Below are positions 34,901 to 43,230 of a DNA stretch of 64,000 nucleotides, in pieces. The notes beneath the pieces are model-generated. The model was not told where the DNA came from, did not search any database, and saw nothing but the letters and a program-made list of their open reading frames with translations. Within the stretch, counting starts at the first letter, position 1; the number at the start of each line of letters is the position of its first letter. This DNA is from Planctomycetota bacterium (GTDB lineage Bacteria; Planctomycetota; Phycisphaerae; Phycisphaerales; UBA5793). A program made the translations under genes and the position numbers. The stretch covers positions 1 to 64,000 of the forward strand of contig CAUJHZ010000045.1 in assembly GCA_963205185.1 (NCBI GenBank), in the 5' to 3' direction.

Positions 34901-35126
34901 TGACCGCGCTGCTGACGGTGTTGAAGCGGGCAAGAAATCCATCGCCCGTGTCCTTGAGGATCTCCCCATCGCCGGCCTGCTCGAACACCCGCCTGAAGAT
35001 CGCATCGTGGCGGCCGATGATGCGGGCCGCCTCCGCGTCGCCCAGCCGGCTCTTGAGCTGCACCGATCCGACGATGTCGGAAAACAGCAGGACGACGAGG
35101 CGGGTTGGCGCGGGCGTCGCGGGCAT
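31947..35126 (-). CDS. Class III cyclase - Ser/Thr kinase - TM - TPR fusion protein
   Basis: A 1059-residue signalling protein. Residues 1-175 form a class III nucleotide cyclase (FSDIVGSV and DTGDGFLARF hold the metal Asps; the Lys before GDG is present). The transition-state Asn is replaced by Asp in AIDLTARV, while the Arg is kept. Residues about 235-500 form a Hanks kinase (IGEGGFGEVWLG, HKDIKPSNIL, DFGIG, GTRLYAPPEM). A transmembrane helix lies near 520-545 (LVRLSVAALVVLAVLLAILGVG). About ten TPRs fill 600-1050, probably outside the cytoplasm. Substrates and ligands are unknown. Confidence 0.92.
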   Translation of the reverse strand: MPATPAPTRLVVLLFSDIVGSVQLKSRLGDAEAARIIGRHDAIFRRVFEQAGDGEILKDTGDGFLARFNTVSSAVNFALLFQDAMRREDWPRSPLLVRVGLHLGEVSELDPDPEGGAKLSGLAIDLTARVMGLAEGGQILLTRALFDSARQYVRQHPPIESGPALVIRWMAHGPYKFKGTDEPLEVFEVGAEGQSPLHAPRDSEKAHRALAPGEDETLGWRPASGLEVPTRGGWKLERRIGEGGFGEVWLGVHEKTRVHRAFKFCFDQDRLRSLKRELTLFRLLREVLGDRDDIARLYEVQLDEAPYFLEVEFTEAGDLGNWARAQGGIDKVPVETRLDLVARTARAVAAAHSVGVLHKDIKPSNILIHQIKDGQPRPRLSDFGIGMLADRTELEARQITVSGFTGLLMENESSRTGTRLYAPPEMLVGKAFTVQGDIYALGVLLYQMAVGDLDRPLAVGWERDVDDPLLREDIAKCVEGDPDRRFRTAAELAERLETLPARRRERAQHLQRLEQAARRQRLVRLSVAALVVLAVLLAILGVGFLRERELRRTAQREAAKSQRVVAYLQDMFKRARINELGRQARIVQVLDPAVAALDAELGRDADVAATMQFALGSLYRYTGLHDDAEKLLTRAYEESSRINGPDARLTLQAMNGLGLIRLDQHDLDGADGPLTQSFERHRSAYGATDQYTLEFANALAQLRTLQRRFDEAFALFKETIAAHREIEGGFGSETVIVTANYAAALAASGAVAQAEAELREAYERAKAQWGEESIITLSAANNLGAWLIAQSEPEQAAALLGPLLDNVRAVLGPYQADTVMFSANLARAMVDLHQFEQAEALLQRVLDDAENHLGGDYPAVQDARFTYADLLNQSGRPAEAEAEFKRLLADRIAVYGAGDARTLRVKGELAFILDDAGKDEEALAMYSDVAAATKTSLGEDDPETIFAGNNLAAFFRSRQRYAEAEPIYAQVVAAADRVLPEDLWRRWFIHGRYGMCLLSMGQTQRAEAELLLASTGLENTIGVDKAPTQEAIARLVDCYEALNRPEQAETYRKKLKSNQ

Positions 35127-35358
35127 GGCAGCGGGCTCTCGGACCTTCCGGGACTGAAGCAGATGAGCGTACCGGCCCCGACTCGCGGCAGCAAGGCCGC
35201 GGAAAGGGCCGGATTCCCGCCCACAGAGTGGTTTAACGGGCCCTTATCCGGAATTCGCTTGCGTTTTCCGGCAAATGCAGTCATACTGATGTCGGTTTTT
35301 GCGAGGTCTGGGTGCAGGTTGACCCGATCCCGATCCTCTCCATCGAAGGGAGCGAGAC

Positions 35359-37260
35359 ATGCCACGAGCCCGTTTCTCTGCCACGCCGCTGCTGGCCGCG
35401 GCGTCGGCGGCCCTGCTTGCGCCAACCGCCTGGGGCCAGATCTCCATCGCGTCGCTCTCGGGCGCCGAGCACGTCGAGCCCCTCGCCATCGCGCAGGTCT
35501 TCAGCGACGGCTCGGTGGGACAGTGGCATCCGTACATCATCAACGACCTCAAGCACGACATCCAGGCGTCTGACCTCACCTTCGGCTCCGCCGAAACCAC
35601 CAAGCTCCGCGGCCCCGGGCCCGAGTTCGTGCCCACCGACGGCGTCGAGTGCGGCGGCTTCGACCCCGTCTGCACGCAGATCTGCGCCAAGACCCGACGC
35701 ATCCTCCAGTCGTGCGCGTTCACCTACGGCGGCATGCGCATCTCCGCCACCTCTTCGATCAACAGTCGCGGCGAGCGCGGCAATGTCGGCCAGGTCTTCC
35801 TTGCGTGGACGAACAAGCGCGGCGCCGGCGAACTCGACGACTTTGTCCCGCCGCGCGTCATCGGCGACACCGTCATCGAAGTGCTTCTCTACGATGCGCC
35901 GTTCTCGTCCAACTGCGAACCCTTCGAACCCAACCTCGTGGGCGGCGTGCTCGTCAACTTCGGCCCGCTCGATGGCAAGTGCGGCTCGGATACCTACTAC
36001 TACTCCACACTCAACCTGCGCGAGTTCGCCGATGTCTGCATGACCATTCCCGGACCCGCCGTGCAGTTCGGCTATGAAGTCGCCTTCTGGTACGACGATC
36101 AGCGCAGCGCCCGCGCCGCCAACAGCCAGGCCGTGCTCTGGGGCGCCAAGGATCGCCTCGAGCAGGGCTCGACCGATTCACTGGGGTACATCGATCTCGA
36201 CTACGACGGCATGTTCACGCCGCCGGGCGAGTGCATCTCACTCCAAAACGGCTGCCCGTCTTCGCTCGCGGCCGCCGTGGACTTCTGGGGCGGCTCTGAA
36301 CAGGGCATCATCAACCTCTGGGACAACGGCACGTTTGTCACGCAGTTCATCGCGGGCTGCAACGGCGGCGACATCAGCACGCTCGAAGCGCCCGGAGTGG
36401 TCCTCGGCTTCGACGCGTCGCGCAACGTCGCCCGCCAGGCCGACGACTTCACGGTGCCCGCTGGCCAGACGTGGCGACTCGACAACATGCAGTGGTACCT
36501 CTACCAACCCATGTCTCCACCCAATGAGCCGATCAACGCCGGCTTCGCGCGATTGTGGGATGGTCCGCCCGGCGCCGGCGGGCAGGTCATCGCCGGTGAT
36601 CTCACGACCAACCGCCTCGTCGGCTCCGAGTTCATGGACATCTATCGGGTCACGAGCAGCAACCCCTCGGATTGCAGCCGCGCTGTCAAGCGCATCACGC
36701 TGGACATGTCGTGGGCGCCGGATCTCACCGGCGGGACGTACTGGCTCGAATTGACCACGCAAGGCAGCCCCAACTTCACCGGCCCATTCGCGCCGCCCAC
36801 GGTGCCGCGCTCGCCCAACACCGACAACTCGCGCCGCTTCCTCGTTTCAAACCAGACGTGGGGTCCGAACATGGATTCCGGCCTGCCCGTTGATTTCCCC
36901 TTCGAACTCGAAGGCTCGATCATCTCCGGCAGCGGTTGCGATGTCACACAGTACACCCTCTCGGTCACGGGCACGTGCCCGGGGCAGGTCATCGTCGCGT
37001 GGGAGAATGCAGCGCCCGGCAGCCAGCAGGGACTGGTCTTCGGCCTGCACCGGGGCAACACGATCATCCCGCCCGGCTCGGCGTGCGAAGGCACGAGCCT
37101 TGGCATCAGCGGCAGCGTCCGCCTCGTGCGGGTCGTGTCCACCGGCGCCAACGGCAGCGGCACACTCACCGGCAACACAAGCACCGGCGCCTGCAGCGCC
37201 TACCTCCAACTCGTCGAGGCCAACTCCTGCCGCACGAGTAACGTCGCCCAGTTGCCGTAG
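35359..37260 (+). CDS. Large secreted protein with shared C-terminal domain
   Basis: A 633-residue protein with a Sec signal (ending TAWGQ) and AGGGAG 7 bases before the ATG. I do not recognise residues 25-525; they are rich in beta strands, Cys and aromatic residues, and include a segment (ARQADDFTVPAGQTWRLDNMQWYLYQ) resembling planctomycete extracellular proteins. The last ~95 residues are the shared domain (CPGQVIVAWENAAPG, CEGTSLGISG, CSAYLQLVEANSC, SNVAQLP), very close to the copy at 63.5 kb. The gene is divergent from the kinase fusion and convergent with the HAF protein. Confidence 0.8.
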   Translation: MPRARFSATPLLAAASAALLAPTAWGQISIASLSGAEHVEPLAIAQVFSDGSVGQWHPYIINDLKHDIQASDLTFGSAETTKLRGPGPEFVPTDGVECGGFDPVCTQICAKTRRILQSCAFTYGGMRISATSSINSRGERGNVGQVFLAWTNKRGAGELDDFVPPRVIGDTVIEVLLYDAPFSSNCEPFEPNLVGGVLVNFGPLDGKCGSDTYYYSTLNLREFADVCMTIPGPAVQFGYEVAFWYDDQRSARAANSQAVLWGAKDRLEQGSTDSLGYIDLDYDGMFTPPGECISLQNGCPSSLAAAVDFWGGSEQGIINLWDNGTFVTQFIAGCNGGDISTLEAPGVVLGFDASRNVARQADDFTVPAGQTWRLDNMQWYLYQPMSPPNEPINAGFARLWDGPPGAGGQVIAGDLTTNRLVGSEFMDIYRVTSSNPSDCSRAVKRITLDMSWAPDLTGGTYWLELTTQGSPNFTGPFAPPTVPRSPNTDNSRRFLVSNQTWGPNMDSGLPVDFPFELEGSIISGSGCDVTQYTLSVTGTCPGQVIVAWENAAPGSQQGLVFGLHRGNTIIPPGSACEGTSLGISGSVRLVRVVSTGANGSGTLTGNTSTGACSAYLQLVEANSCRTSNVAQLP

Positions 37261-37314
37261 GGAAGGCAGCGCAATTGCGAGTCTTACACGAGATTCCTGG
37301 TAACCGGCAGCGAA

Positions 37315-38673
37315 TCACTCAAACGTCCACGTCACGGTGTGACTGATCTCGCACTCGCAGGGCGCGATGGCCTGCATGCGGATGGTGCGGCCGCGGGCAA
37401 AGGGCGGGATGAACATTGTGAACGTCGCGACGCCGTTTTCGTCGGCGCGGACCATCGGCAGGGCGTGTGGATCGCGGATGAGCAGTGTGCCGCCGGGGCA
37501 TGACGGCCGAATCTTTTGTGCGCCTTCCTGCGTGCCCCAGACGAGAACGACCCGCTGATCGGGTTGAAGGCCCGTGATGGTTACGGTGTTTTGCCTGCCG
37601 GCGCGGCCCGGCACCGGATCGGACATCTCGAAGAGATAGGGCGTGACCAGATAGCCGCGGCCATCGCCATCGACATTGTCGCCGTAAGCGGCGATCTGCC
37701 CGGCGTCGTTGATGTCCTTTGCTTGAACCAGAACAGTGCCGGAATGACGCGGAATGAGGTCGTTGATATCGACGATCGCGAACTGCTGCGCCACCCGCTC
37801 CCACACGGTCGCATGTTGTCTTCCATTGCGGCATTGCGGATCCGGGTTCGATTCGCCGACGATCACTCCACGGTCATTGATCGCCCACACTCGAGAGGAG
37901 CACACTCCGAGATCGGGCAGTACGGTTCGCTGATTGTCTTGCCAATGGAATACACCGATCCCTTGCTGATGCGCAACAATCTCATCCAAGTCATTGATCG
38001 CGACGGCTCCACCGGACTGATTCGGCGGATCGCCGCCGATGTCGATCATCTGGCCGTCGCGCCAAAGAGTGGGACGGGGCACATTGAACTGGTTGTACGC
38101 CGAGCCGACTGCGTGACCGAGGCTGTTGATGTCGCCGATGGCGCTGCGAGCTCCTCCCATCTGAATTACGGTCTGCCCGTCCCACATTGTCGCATAGTCT
38201 TGGCTGCCTCCGCAGTAGCCGCCGGATGCTGTTCGCGGCCAAGGTTGGTCATCAACCGAGTGCACCGCGCCGGTCGAGGTACCACCTAACATCCCCAGAG
38301 GGTGACCTCCAGCAATCGTCCACGCGAACGGGTGATAGAAGAGCGGGGTAGCGACCGGACTGGCGGAGCCCACGACTACTCCGGCGTTGCTGATGTCGGT
38401 CAGCGACGGCGTCTGATAGCCGGGAGGCGCGAGTAGGATCACTGTCCAGCCGTTCACCCACACGATCGCGGAGTTGGGGAATACAGCCGAGCCCCCCGCC
38501 ATTCTCGCAAGGTCATCGATCGCAACCACTTCGGACGTTAGGTCCCCTTCAAGCGGCCGGATTTCGATGAGGTCGTAACCGGTCACGCCGGTCGGCTGCG
38601 CGATCGCGACGCCGGCGAGCGCGGCGAAGGACCCGCACACGATCAGCCGTCGAATCGAGTTTCGGACTGACAT
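37315..38673 (-). CDS. Secreted HAF-repeat protein with shared C-terminal domain
   Basis: A 452-residue protein with a Sec signal (ending AGVAIAQ). The middle has HAF-type repeats of the form DISNAGVVVGSA, DINSLGHAVGSA, AINDLDEIVAH, AINDRGVIVGES and DINDAGQIAAYG, each beside an x-W-x-x-G strand, forming a propeller. The C-terminal ~100 residues (VPGRAGRQNTVTITGLQP, RGRTIRMQAIAPCECE) are a version of the shared domain. GGGGAGG lies 6 bases before the ATG. HAF proteins are extracellular; the role is unknown. Confidence 0.82.
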   Translation of the reverse strand: MSVRNSIRRLIVCGSFAALAGVAIAQPTGVTGYDLIEIRPLEGDLTSEVVAIDDLARMAGGSAVFPNSAIVWVNGWTVILLAPPGYQTPSLTDISNAGVVVGSASPVATPLFYHPFAWTIAGGHPLGMLGGTSTGAVHSVDDQPWPRTASGGYCGGSQDYATMWDGQTVIQMGGARSAIGDINSLGHAVGSAYNQFNVPRPTLWRDGQMIDIGGDPPNQSGGAVAINDLDEIVAHQQGIGVFHWQDNQRTVLPDLGVCSSRVWAINDRGVIVGESNPDPQCRNGRQHATVWERVAQQFAIVDINDLIPRHSGTVLVQAKDINDAGQIAAYGDNVDGDGRGYLVTPYLFEMSDPVPGRAGRQNTVTITGLQPDQRVVLVWGTQEGAQKIRPSCPGGTLLIRDPHALPMVRADENGVATFTMFIPPFARGRTIRMQAIAPCECEISHTVTWTFE

Positions 38674-39249
38674 GCCCCGCCTCCCCTTGCGATGCGTTCA
38701 CGACAAGTCTACATCAGAATCAACGCGTTGAGTCGGTTTGCAGGCGGGAATCGGGCCCCGTTTTTGCACGCACTCGCCCGGCGTGGCGCGCCCGGTGCTC
38801 AATCTCGGCTTCCCGCTCGAAACGGCTTGCACGCCGAAGGTGTGATCGTCAGTAGCCGGCGGTGAAGCGAGTCTTCGAGCGCCACCCCCGGAAAGCGGTG
38901 CGCATTCCTCTGAACTCTGAAGGAGTTCTCGTGGCGTGTGGTGCGCATCGGGCGCGTAATGCGCGGCCGCAGGATACGAGCACCCCTTCGGGGTGCGATG
39001 CATTGCCGGCGACGCAACCGGGGGTCGCGCCCGCTTGCGCTCCCTGGACCCCCGGCTACTGGCGATGAGGCCTTCGGCCTCGACGCAGGAGGTCGCGCAC
39101 GTTTTGTTAAGAACAAGCGCGCCTGCACGCTCGGCACACAGCATCCGAAGCGGAGTGGCGCGCGGAACCTGCGCACGACGATGGGCAGAGGATGCAGGTC
39201 GCGCATGAGGAGCGTGCCGGCGGTGCGAAGTGCCGCTGCGACAAGTCCG
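38674..39249. other. Intergenic region without a supported gene
   Basis: About 575 bases between the start of the HAF gene and the terminator at 39250. Long open frames occur on both strands but have Arg/Ala/Pro-rich composition and no signal or motif. The region holds a block of hairpins (separate entry). The right part resembles diverged repeat sequence. The HAF gene promoter should lie at the left edge. Confidence 0.6.
38980..39081. repeat. Block of three hairpins, planctomycete-type intergenic repeat
   Basis: Three GC-rich hairpins follow each other: GCACCCC-TTC-GGGGTGC (38980-38996), CCGGGGGTC to GACCCCCGG (39018-39055, with an inner GCGC pairing), and GAGGCC-TTC-GGCCTC (39067-39081). 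From memory, very similar paired elements are scattered between genes of many planctomycetes and give rise to spurious annotated proteins. Copy number in this genome cannot be seen here, and no second copy occurs in this window. Confidence 0.55.
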
Positions 39250-39288
39250 AAAAATGCAAGGAGCGAGGCGGCTGCCTCGCTCCCTTGC
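39250..39288 (-). terminator. Rho-independent terminator of the dehydrogenase-protease operon
   Basis: On the minus strand GCAAGGGAGCGAGGC pairs with GCCTCGCTCCTTGC (one bulged base, loop AGCC) and is followed by ATTTTTC. It lies 69 bases after the protease stop, in the correct orientation. Confidence 0.88.
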
Positions 39289-39357
39289 GTTTCTATCGCA
39301 TTCTCGCGCGGCCGGGTGGTGATGCTGATGCAATACTCCGCTGCGCGATGCAGGTCC

Positions 39358-40812
39358 TCAGTTCACCAGCCTCGTCGAGATCGTTGACACGCGGCCGGCT
39401 TCGATGGCCTGGAGGGTCAGAGTCGCGCCGCGCGCCATCTGCGGGATGAGTCGCGTCATGCTGACATTGCCGTTGCCATCGGCGACGGCTGAGCCGCCGA
39501 GTTTGGGATTGAGAATGCCCAGCGTCACGCCCATGTTGGGCAGCAACGTCTCTCCCGTGCCCTGCAGGCTGTAGAGGAAGTAGACCGTCTGCCCCGCTGA
39601 GGCTTGCGCCGCCTGGAACGTGGCCTGCTGCCCGGCGAACAGCGACGGAACCGTCAGCGTGAATGGAGCGCACACGCCGCGCGGGTTGGCCAGCGCGGTC
39701 TGCCAGCCGGTGTGGTTGATGCCGGTGCCCTGGTTGGAACTGTTCGAGCTGCTGTCGCAGCCGGCGTGGGTGTGTACGCCGATGGCCAGGCCGGTGGACT
39801 CATCGAGCACGCACGAGCCGGAGTTGCCGCCGCTCGTGTCCACGCGGTAGCGGATCGTCGTCCCGCTGAACTGCCAGAACGGACCGGTGTGGATCTTCTG
39901 CACCTGGTTCCACTCGCGCGGCACGCCGTTGCCTGTCGTGCCGTATCCGGTGATGTTGATCGTCTGTCCGTTGACCTGCGGCGGCGTGGACGCGAGGACG
40001 TGGAACTCGCCCTGCGCCTGGTAGGCCGAAAGGCCCGTCTCGGTATTGCGGAACACGCCGAAGTAGCCCCAGTCCTGGCCGATGCTGCCGCTCTGGCTCT
40101 GCTTGGAGGCAATGTCAACGGAGTACTGGTCTTCGGGCCCCGGGTTGCGCGGCGTGCCGTTTCCGTCCGAGAGCGGTACGTTGAACTGGATGACCTGCAG
40201 GCTGCTGGATGAGCAGTGCCCCGCTGTGATGAACTGGTGATTGGAATCGTTGATGAGCCACGCCGAGCAGCCGATGGGCATGGCCCGGCCGGAGCGGGCG
40301 TCGGCAGACGGAACACGATCATCGGTCGTGCCGCAGATTGTCGCGGGACCTACGGTCTCATCGACGATGCCCACGTCGATGTGGTCGAGCACGACGCGGT
40401 TGTTCCTGCTGCCGGGCCGGGCGATCAACTCGACCGAGAGCGTTTCGCCGTTGAAGTAGGCGGTGCTGTTGTACCACTCTTTGATGGTCCACGCATTGAG
40501 GTTCTGCGTGCCGCCGTCCTCGAGCGACATGATACGGATGATGGAACTCTCGGCGGTGGCGTAGTCGGGATCGAGATCGACAGACTCGAAGTACAACCGC
40601 AGCCAGCCGGCGCCGCGGGCCTCGATGATCTCCGACCAGACGACGCGCGGCTCGTTGCCGCTATTGCTGAGCAGGCCTGAATCGGAGTTGAGGTCCACGG
40701 GCTTGCTCGGGACCGGCTGGGCCTGGCCCAGGGCCGCAGCCGGCAGCGCCAGCATGGCGGAAAGGAAGAGACCACGGGTGAGACCAGTCCGGCCGAGATG
40801 ATGTCCGTTCAT
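39358..40812 (-). CDS. Secreted trypsin-like serine protease with shared C-terminal domain
   Basis: A 484-residue protein with a Sec signal (ending AALGQ). After a ~130-residue N-terminal beta region comes a trypsin-like domain with His in TAGHC (near 197), Asp in QDWGYF (near 248) and Ser in GGNSGSC (near 328), so the triad appears complete. The last ~95 residues are the shared C-terminal domain (FAGQQATF, YSLQGTGET, LTLQAIEAG). GGAG stands 5 bases before the ATG. It follows the sugar dehydrogenase gene by 23 bases and the operon ends at the terminator at 39250. Confidence 0.88.
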   Translation of the reverse strand: MNGHHLGRTGLTRGLFLSAMLALPAAALGQAQPVPSKPVDLNSDSGLLSNSGNEPRVVWSEIIEARGAGWLRLYFESVDLDPDYATAESSIIRIMSLEDGGTQNLNAWTIKEWYNSTAYFNGETLSVELIARPGSRNNRVVLDHIDVGIVDETVGPATICGTTDDRVPSADARSGRAMPIGCSAWLINDSNHQFITAGHCSSSSLQVIQFNVPLSDGNGTPRNPGPEDQYSVDIASKQSQSGSIGQDWGYFGVFRNTETGLSAYQAQGEFHVLASTPPQVNGQTINITGYGTTGNGVPREWNQVQKIHTGPFWQFSGTTIRYRVDTSGGNSGSCVLDESTGLAIGVHTHAGCDSSSNSSNQGTGINHTGWQTALANPRGVCAPFTLTVPSLFAGQQATFQAAQASAGQTVYFLYSLQGTGETLLPNMGVTLGILNPKLGGSAVADGNGNVSMTRLIPQMARGATLTLQAIEAGRVSTISTRLVN

Positions 40813-40835
40813 GTTCGCTCCACGTTGAGGAAAAG

Positions 40836-42311
40836 TTACTGGATGACAGTCGAGATCACGTTGGTCGTTTCGCCCTGCTCGCCGGCCTGCAGCCAGACCC
40901 GCTGGCCGGAAGTGCCGCTGGGCACGCTGCGGCTGAGAATCGCCACACCCGAGCCGTTGGCCTGCACGCGTCCCGCCAGCACCGGGCTCTGAAGGGCGAC
41001 GGTGATGTTGAGCGGCGGGATGGGGGTCTGCCCGGTGCCGGCCAGGCTGTAGGCGAAGTAGACATTGCCGTTGGGTGTCGCGTTGGTGACGCGAAGCGTC
41101 GCGCGCTGGCCGGCCACGAGATCGGTCGCCTCGAGTTTCATCTTCGTCACGATCTTGTTGATCGTGCCGCCGAGGCTGACGATGTAGATTTCGCCGTTGG
41201 CGTCTTCGCCGAACGACGCGATGGAACTGATCGAGCCGCCGCCGAGCTCGGAGGTGCGGTCCGTGAAGTTGGTCACCTGCTGGCCGTCGTAGTTGAACGA
41301 GTAGATGTTGCGGCTGCAGTAGTCGGCGAAGAAGTAGGTGTTGTCGAGCAGCGGAATTGCTTGCCCGCGGTAGTTGTACCCGCCGGTGATCGAGCAGCGG
41401 CCGCCGCTGTGCAGGTACTCGTAGATGGGCAGCGTGAGGGTGGGCGCGTTGCACGTGCAGCCGCTCAGGCCGGTGCAGCGCGTGCCTTCCATGCAGCGCC
41501 AGCCGTAGTTGCGCCCGCCGTCGCCGGCAAGTTCAAAATCGACTTCTTCGTTGGAGCCCTGGCCGACGTCGCCGAGGTAGAGGTCTCCCGTGATGCGATC
41601 GAAACTGAACCGCCACGGATTGCGCACGCCGATGGTCCAGATCTCGTCGCGCACCGCGGGGTCGTTGATGAACGGGTTGTCGGCGGGAATGGTGTAGGGA
41701 AGTTGATCGACGTTGATGCGGAGAACTTTGCCCAGCAGTTCCTGGCCGTTCTGAGCGCGGTTGCCAGGATCATTGGCGCTGCCGCCATCGCCCATGCCGA
41801 TGTAGAGATAGCCATCCATCGGCGAGAACTGCAAACACCCGCCGTTGTGGTTCGAATACGGCTGGCTGACGGTCAAAACGATCTCTTCGGAATTGAAATC
41901 CGCCACATCGGGGTCGGCGGTCACTTCGTATCGGGCCACAACCGTGTTGCCCGAGGTGTTCGTGTAGTTGATGAAGAAGTAGCCGTTGCTGTCGTAATCA
42001 GGATGGAACGCCAGGCCGAGCAGCCCGCGCTCGCCGCCGGTGCTGATGCGGGTGCGCACGTCGAGAAACGGCGTGGTCAGCAGGTTGCCGTCCTTGATGA
42101 TGCGGATCTGGCCGGCGTTCTGCTGGAGCACGAAGAGGCGCTGGGTGTCGCCAGGAGGCGAGGTGACGTAAAGCGCGCCTGACAGGCCGCTGGCAACCTG
42201 TTCGACGGCGAGTGTCTGCGCCTGGGACGGGGAAGCGGTAAACGAAACGGCGACGACGCCGAAACACGCGACGGCGTACGCCACCGCGCGGTGAATTGGC
42301 TTGCGGTACAT
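40836..42311 (-). CDS. Secreted PQQ-dependent sugar dehydrogenase-like protein with shared C-terminal domain
   Basis: A 491-residue protein with a Sec signal (ending SPSQAQ). The body is a glucose/sorbosone dehydrogenase propeller: GGERGLLGLAFHPDY, NHNGGCLQFSPMDGYLYIGMGDGG, GKVLRINVD, GVRNPWRFSFDRITGDLYLGDVGQ and NYGWRCMEGT. By family it oxidises sugars with PQQ, though many homologs have no known substrate. The C-terminal ~95 residues are the shared domain (LVAGQRATLRV, YSLAGTGQTPIP, VWLQAGEQG). GGGAGAG precedes the ATG. It is the first gene of a two-gene operon with the trypsin-like protease. Confidence 0.88.
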   Translation of the reverse strand: MYRKPIHRAVAYAVACFGVVAVSFTASPSQAQTLAVEQVASGLSGALYVTSPPGDTQRLFVLQQNAGQIRIIKDGNLLTTPFLDVRTRISTGGERGLLGLAFHPDYDSNGYFFINYTNTSGNTVVARYEVTADPDVADFNSEEIVLTVSQPYSNHNGGCLQFSPMDGYLYIGMGDGGSANDPGNRAQNGQELLGKVLRINVDQLPYTIPADNPFINDPAVRDEIWTIGVRNPWRFSFDRITGDLYLGDVGQGSNEEVDFELAGDGGRNYGWRCMEGTRCTGLSGCTCNAPTLTLPIYEYLHSGGRCSITGGYNYRGQAIPLLDNTYFFADYCSRNIYSFNYDGQQVTNFTDRTSELGGGSISSIASFGEDANGEIYIVSLGGTINKIVTKMKLEATDLVAGQRATLRVTNATPNGNVYFAYSLAGTGQTPIPPLNITVALQSPVLAGRVQANGSGVAILSRSVPSGTSGQRVWLQAGEQGETTNVISTVIQ

Positions 42312-42591
42312 GGTCTCTCCCTTCGAGGTCGGTTCGATGCAATTCGGCGACAACACAACCGCACACGGCCGGAGATTGTTCCGATTCGCATGGACAGTGC
42401 CCCGCCGCCGGGTGATGCGGAAGACTCCCTGAGGAGCCCGGTTCGATCTGTTACCGTTCAAGATACCGCCGGATCCGCTGCTCTGCAAGCGGCAAAGCCC
42501 GGATAACGCAACAAGTTACCGTTTTTCGGCGTCTGATCGGCTGTTTTTGCCGCGCGAGCGTCGGTCATCTTGCGCGCGGGCCGCGCGGCGA

Positions 42592-43170
42592 TCAAGCCTG
42601 GCCGAGCGGGCGCGCCTCGCGGAACGGACGGGTCGTGACCGTGTTGAAGGCGAAAGCGAGGATGGTCACCAGCAGGCCCGCCGCCCACGCCGTCCGACGC
42701 GGCCAGATGTCGAATTCGGGGCGCGAGGTGTGCCCTACCTTTTCGGCCAGGGCTTCGGTGTTGGCGTCGTGCAGGGTGGGCGGGACCAGTTCGCTCGGCT
42801 TGCTCTTGGGCAGAGGCACGAGGCCGGACTCCCGCGCCTGCTTCTGAGCTTCCACGTCCTTCTCGTAGGCCTCGAGCCGCTTTTCGTAGATCTCGTCGGC
42901 CCCGCTGACGAAGAACATCTCCGCCAGCTGCGAGTCGTCCGGCGGATACATCCGGCCGACGGCGGTCGGACCGGGCAGGAACCACATCGGCGCGACGATG
43001 GCCAGGGGCATGAGGACGGCGCCAACGAGCGCGTAGCCCAGGCGCAGCCCGGCGCCCATGCCGAGCCAGAAGATGACGAGCATGATCGGGATCATGTTCG
43101 GGATCTGGAAAGCGCCCGCAAAAAAGCCAACCGCCACACCACACGCCAGAAAAGAGATGAGTCTGCCCAT
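42592..43170 (-). CDS. Membrane protein of unknown function
   Basis: A 192-residue protein. About three transmembrane segments lie in residues 4-66, a soluble charged region in 75-155 (YEKRLEAYEKDVEAQKQA, likely helical), and one more membrane segment near 165-182. I do not recognise a family. There is no good ribosome binding site before the ATG. The 280 bases upstream of the dehydrogenase operon, to its left end, hold nothing else I can support. Confidence 0.6.
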   Translation of the reverse strand: MGRLISFLACGVAVGFFAGAFQIPNMIPIMLVIFWLGMGAGLRLGYALVGAVLMPLAIVAPMWFLPGPTAVGRMYPPDDSQLAEMFFVSGADEIYEKRLEAYEKDVEAQKQARESGLVPLPKSKPSELVPPTLHDANTEALAEKVGHTSRPEFDIWPRRTAWAAGLLVTILAFAFNTVTTRPFREARPLGQA

Positions 43171-43230
43171 ATGGCGGCAATGCTAGCGGCGTAGCGGCGA
43201 GGGACAACAAGGCCGTCCGCGCGGGTCGCT

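Noticed and set aside
38698-39333. 211-codon minus-strand frame in the intergenic repeat region
   Set aside because: Arg/Ser/Pro/Ala-rich, crosses the hairpin block, and resembles spurious proteins translated from planctomycete intergenic repeats.
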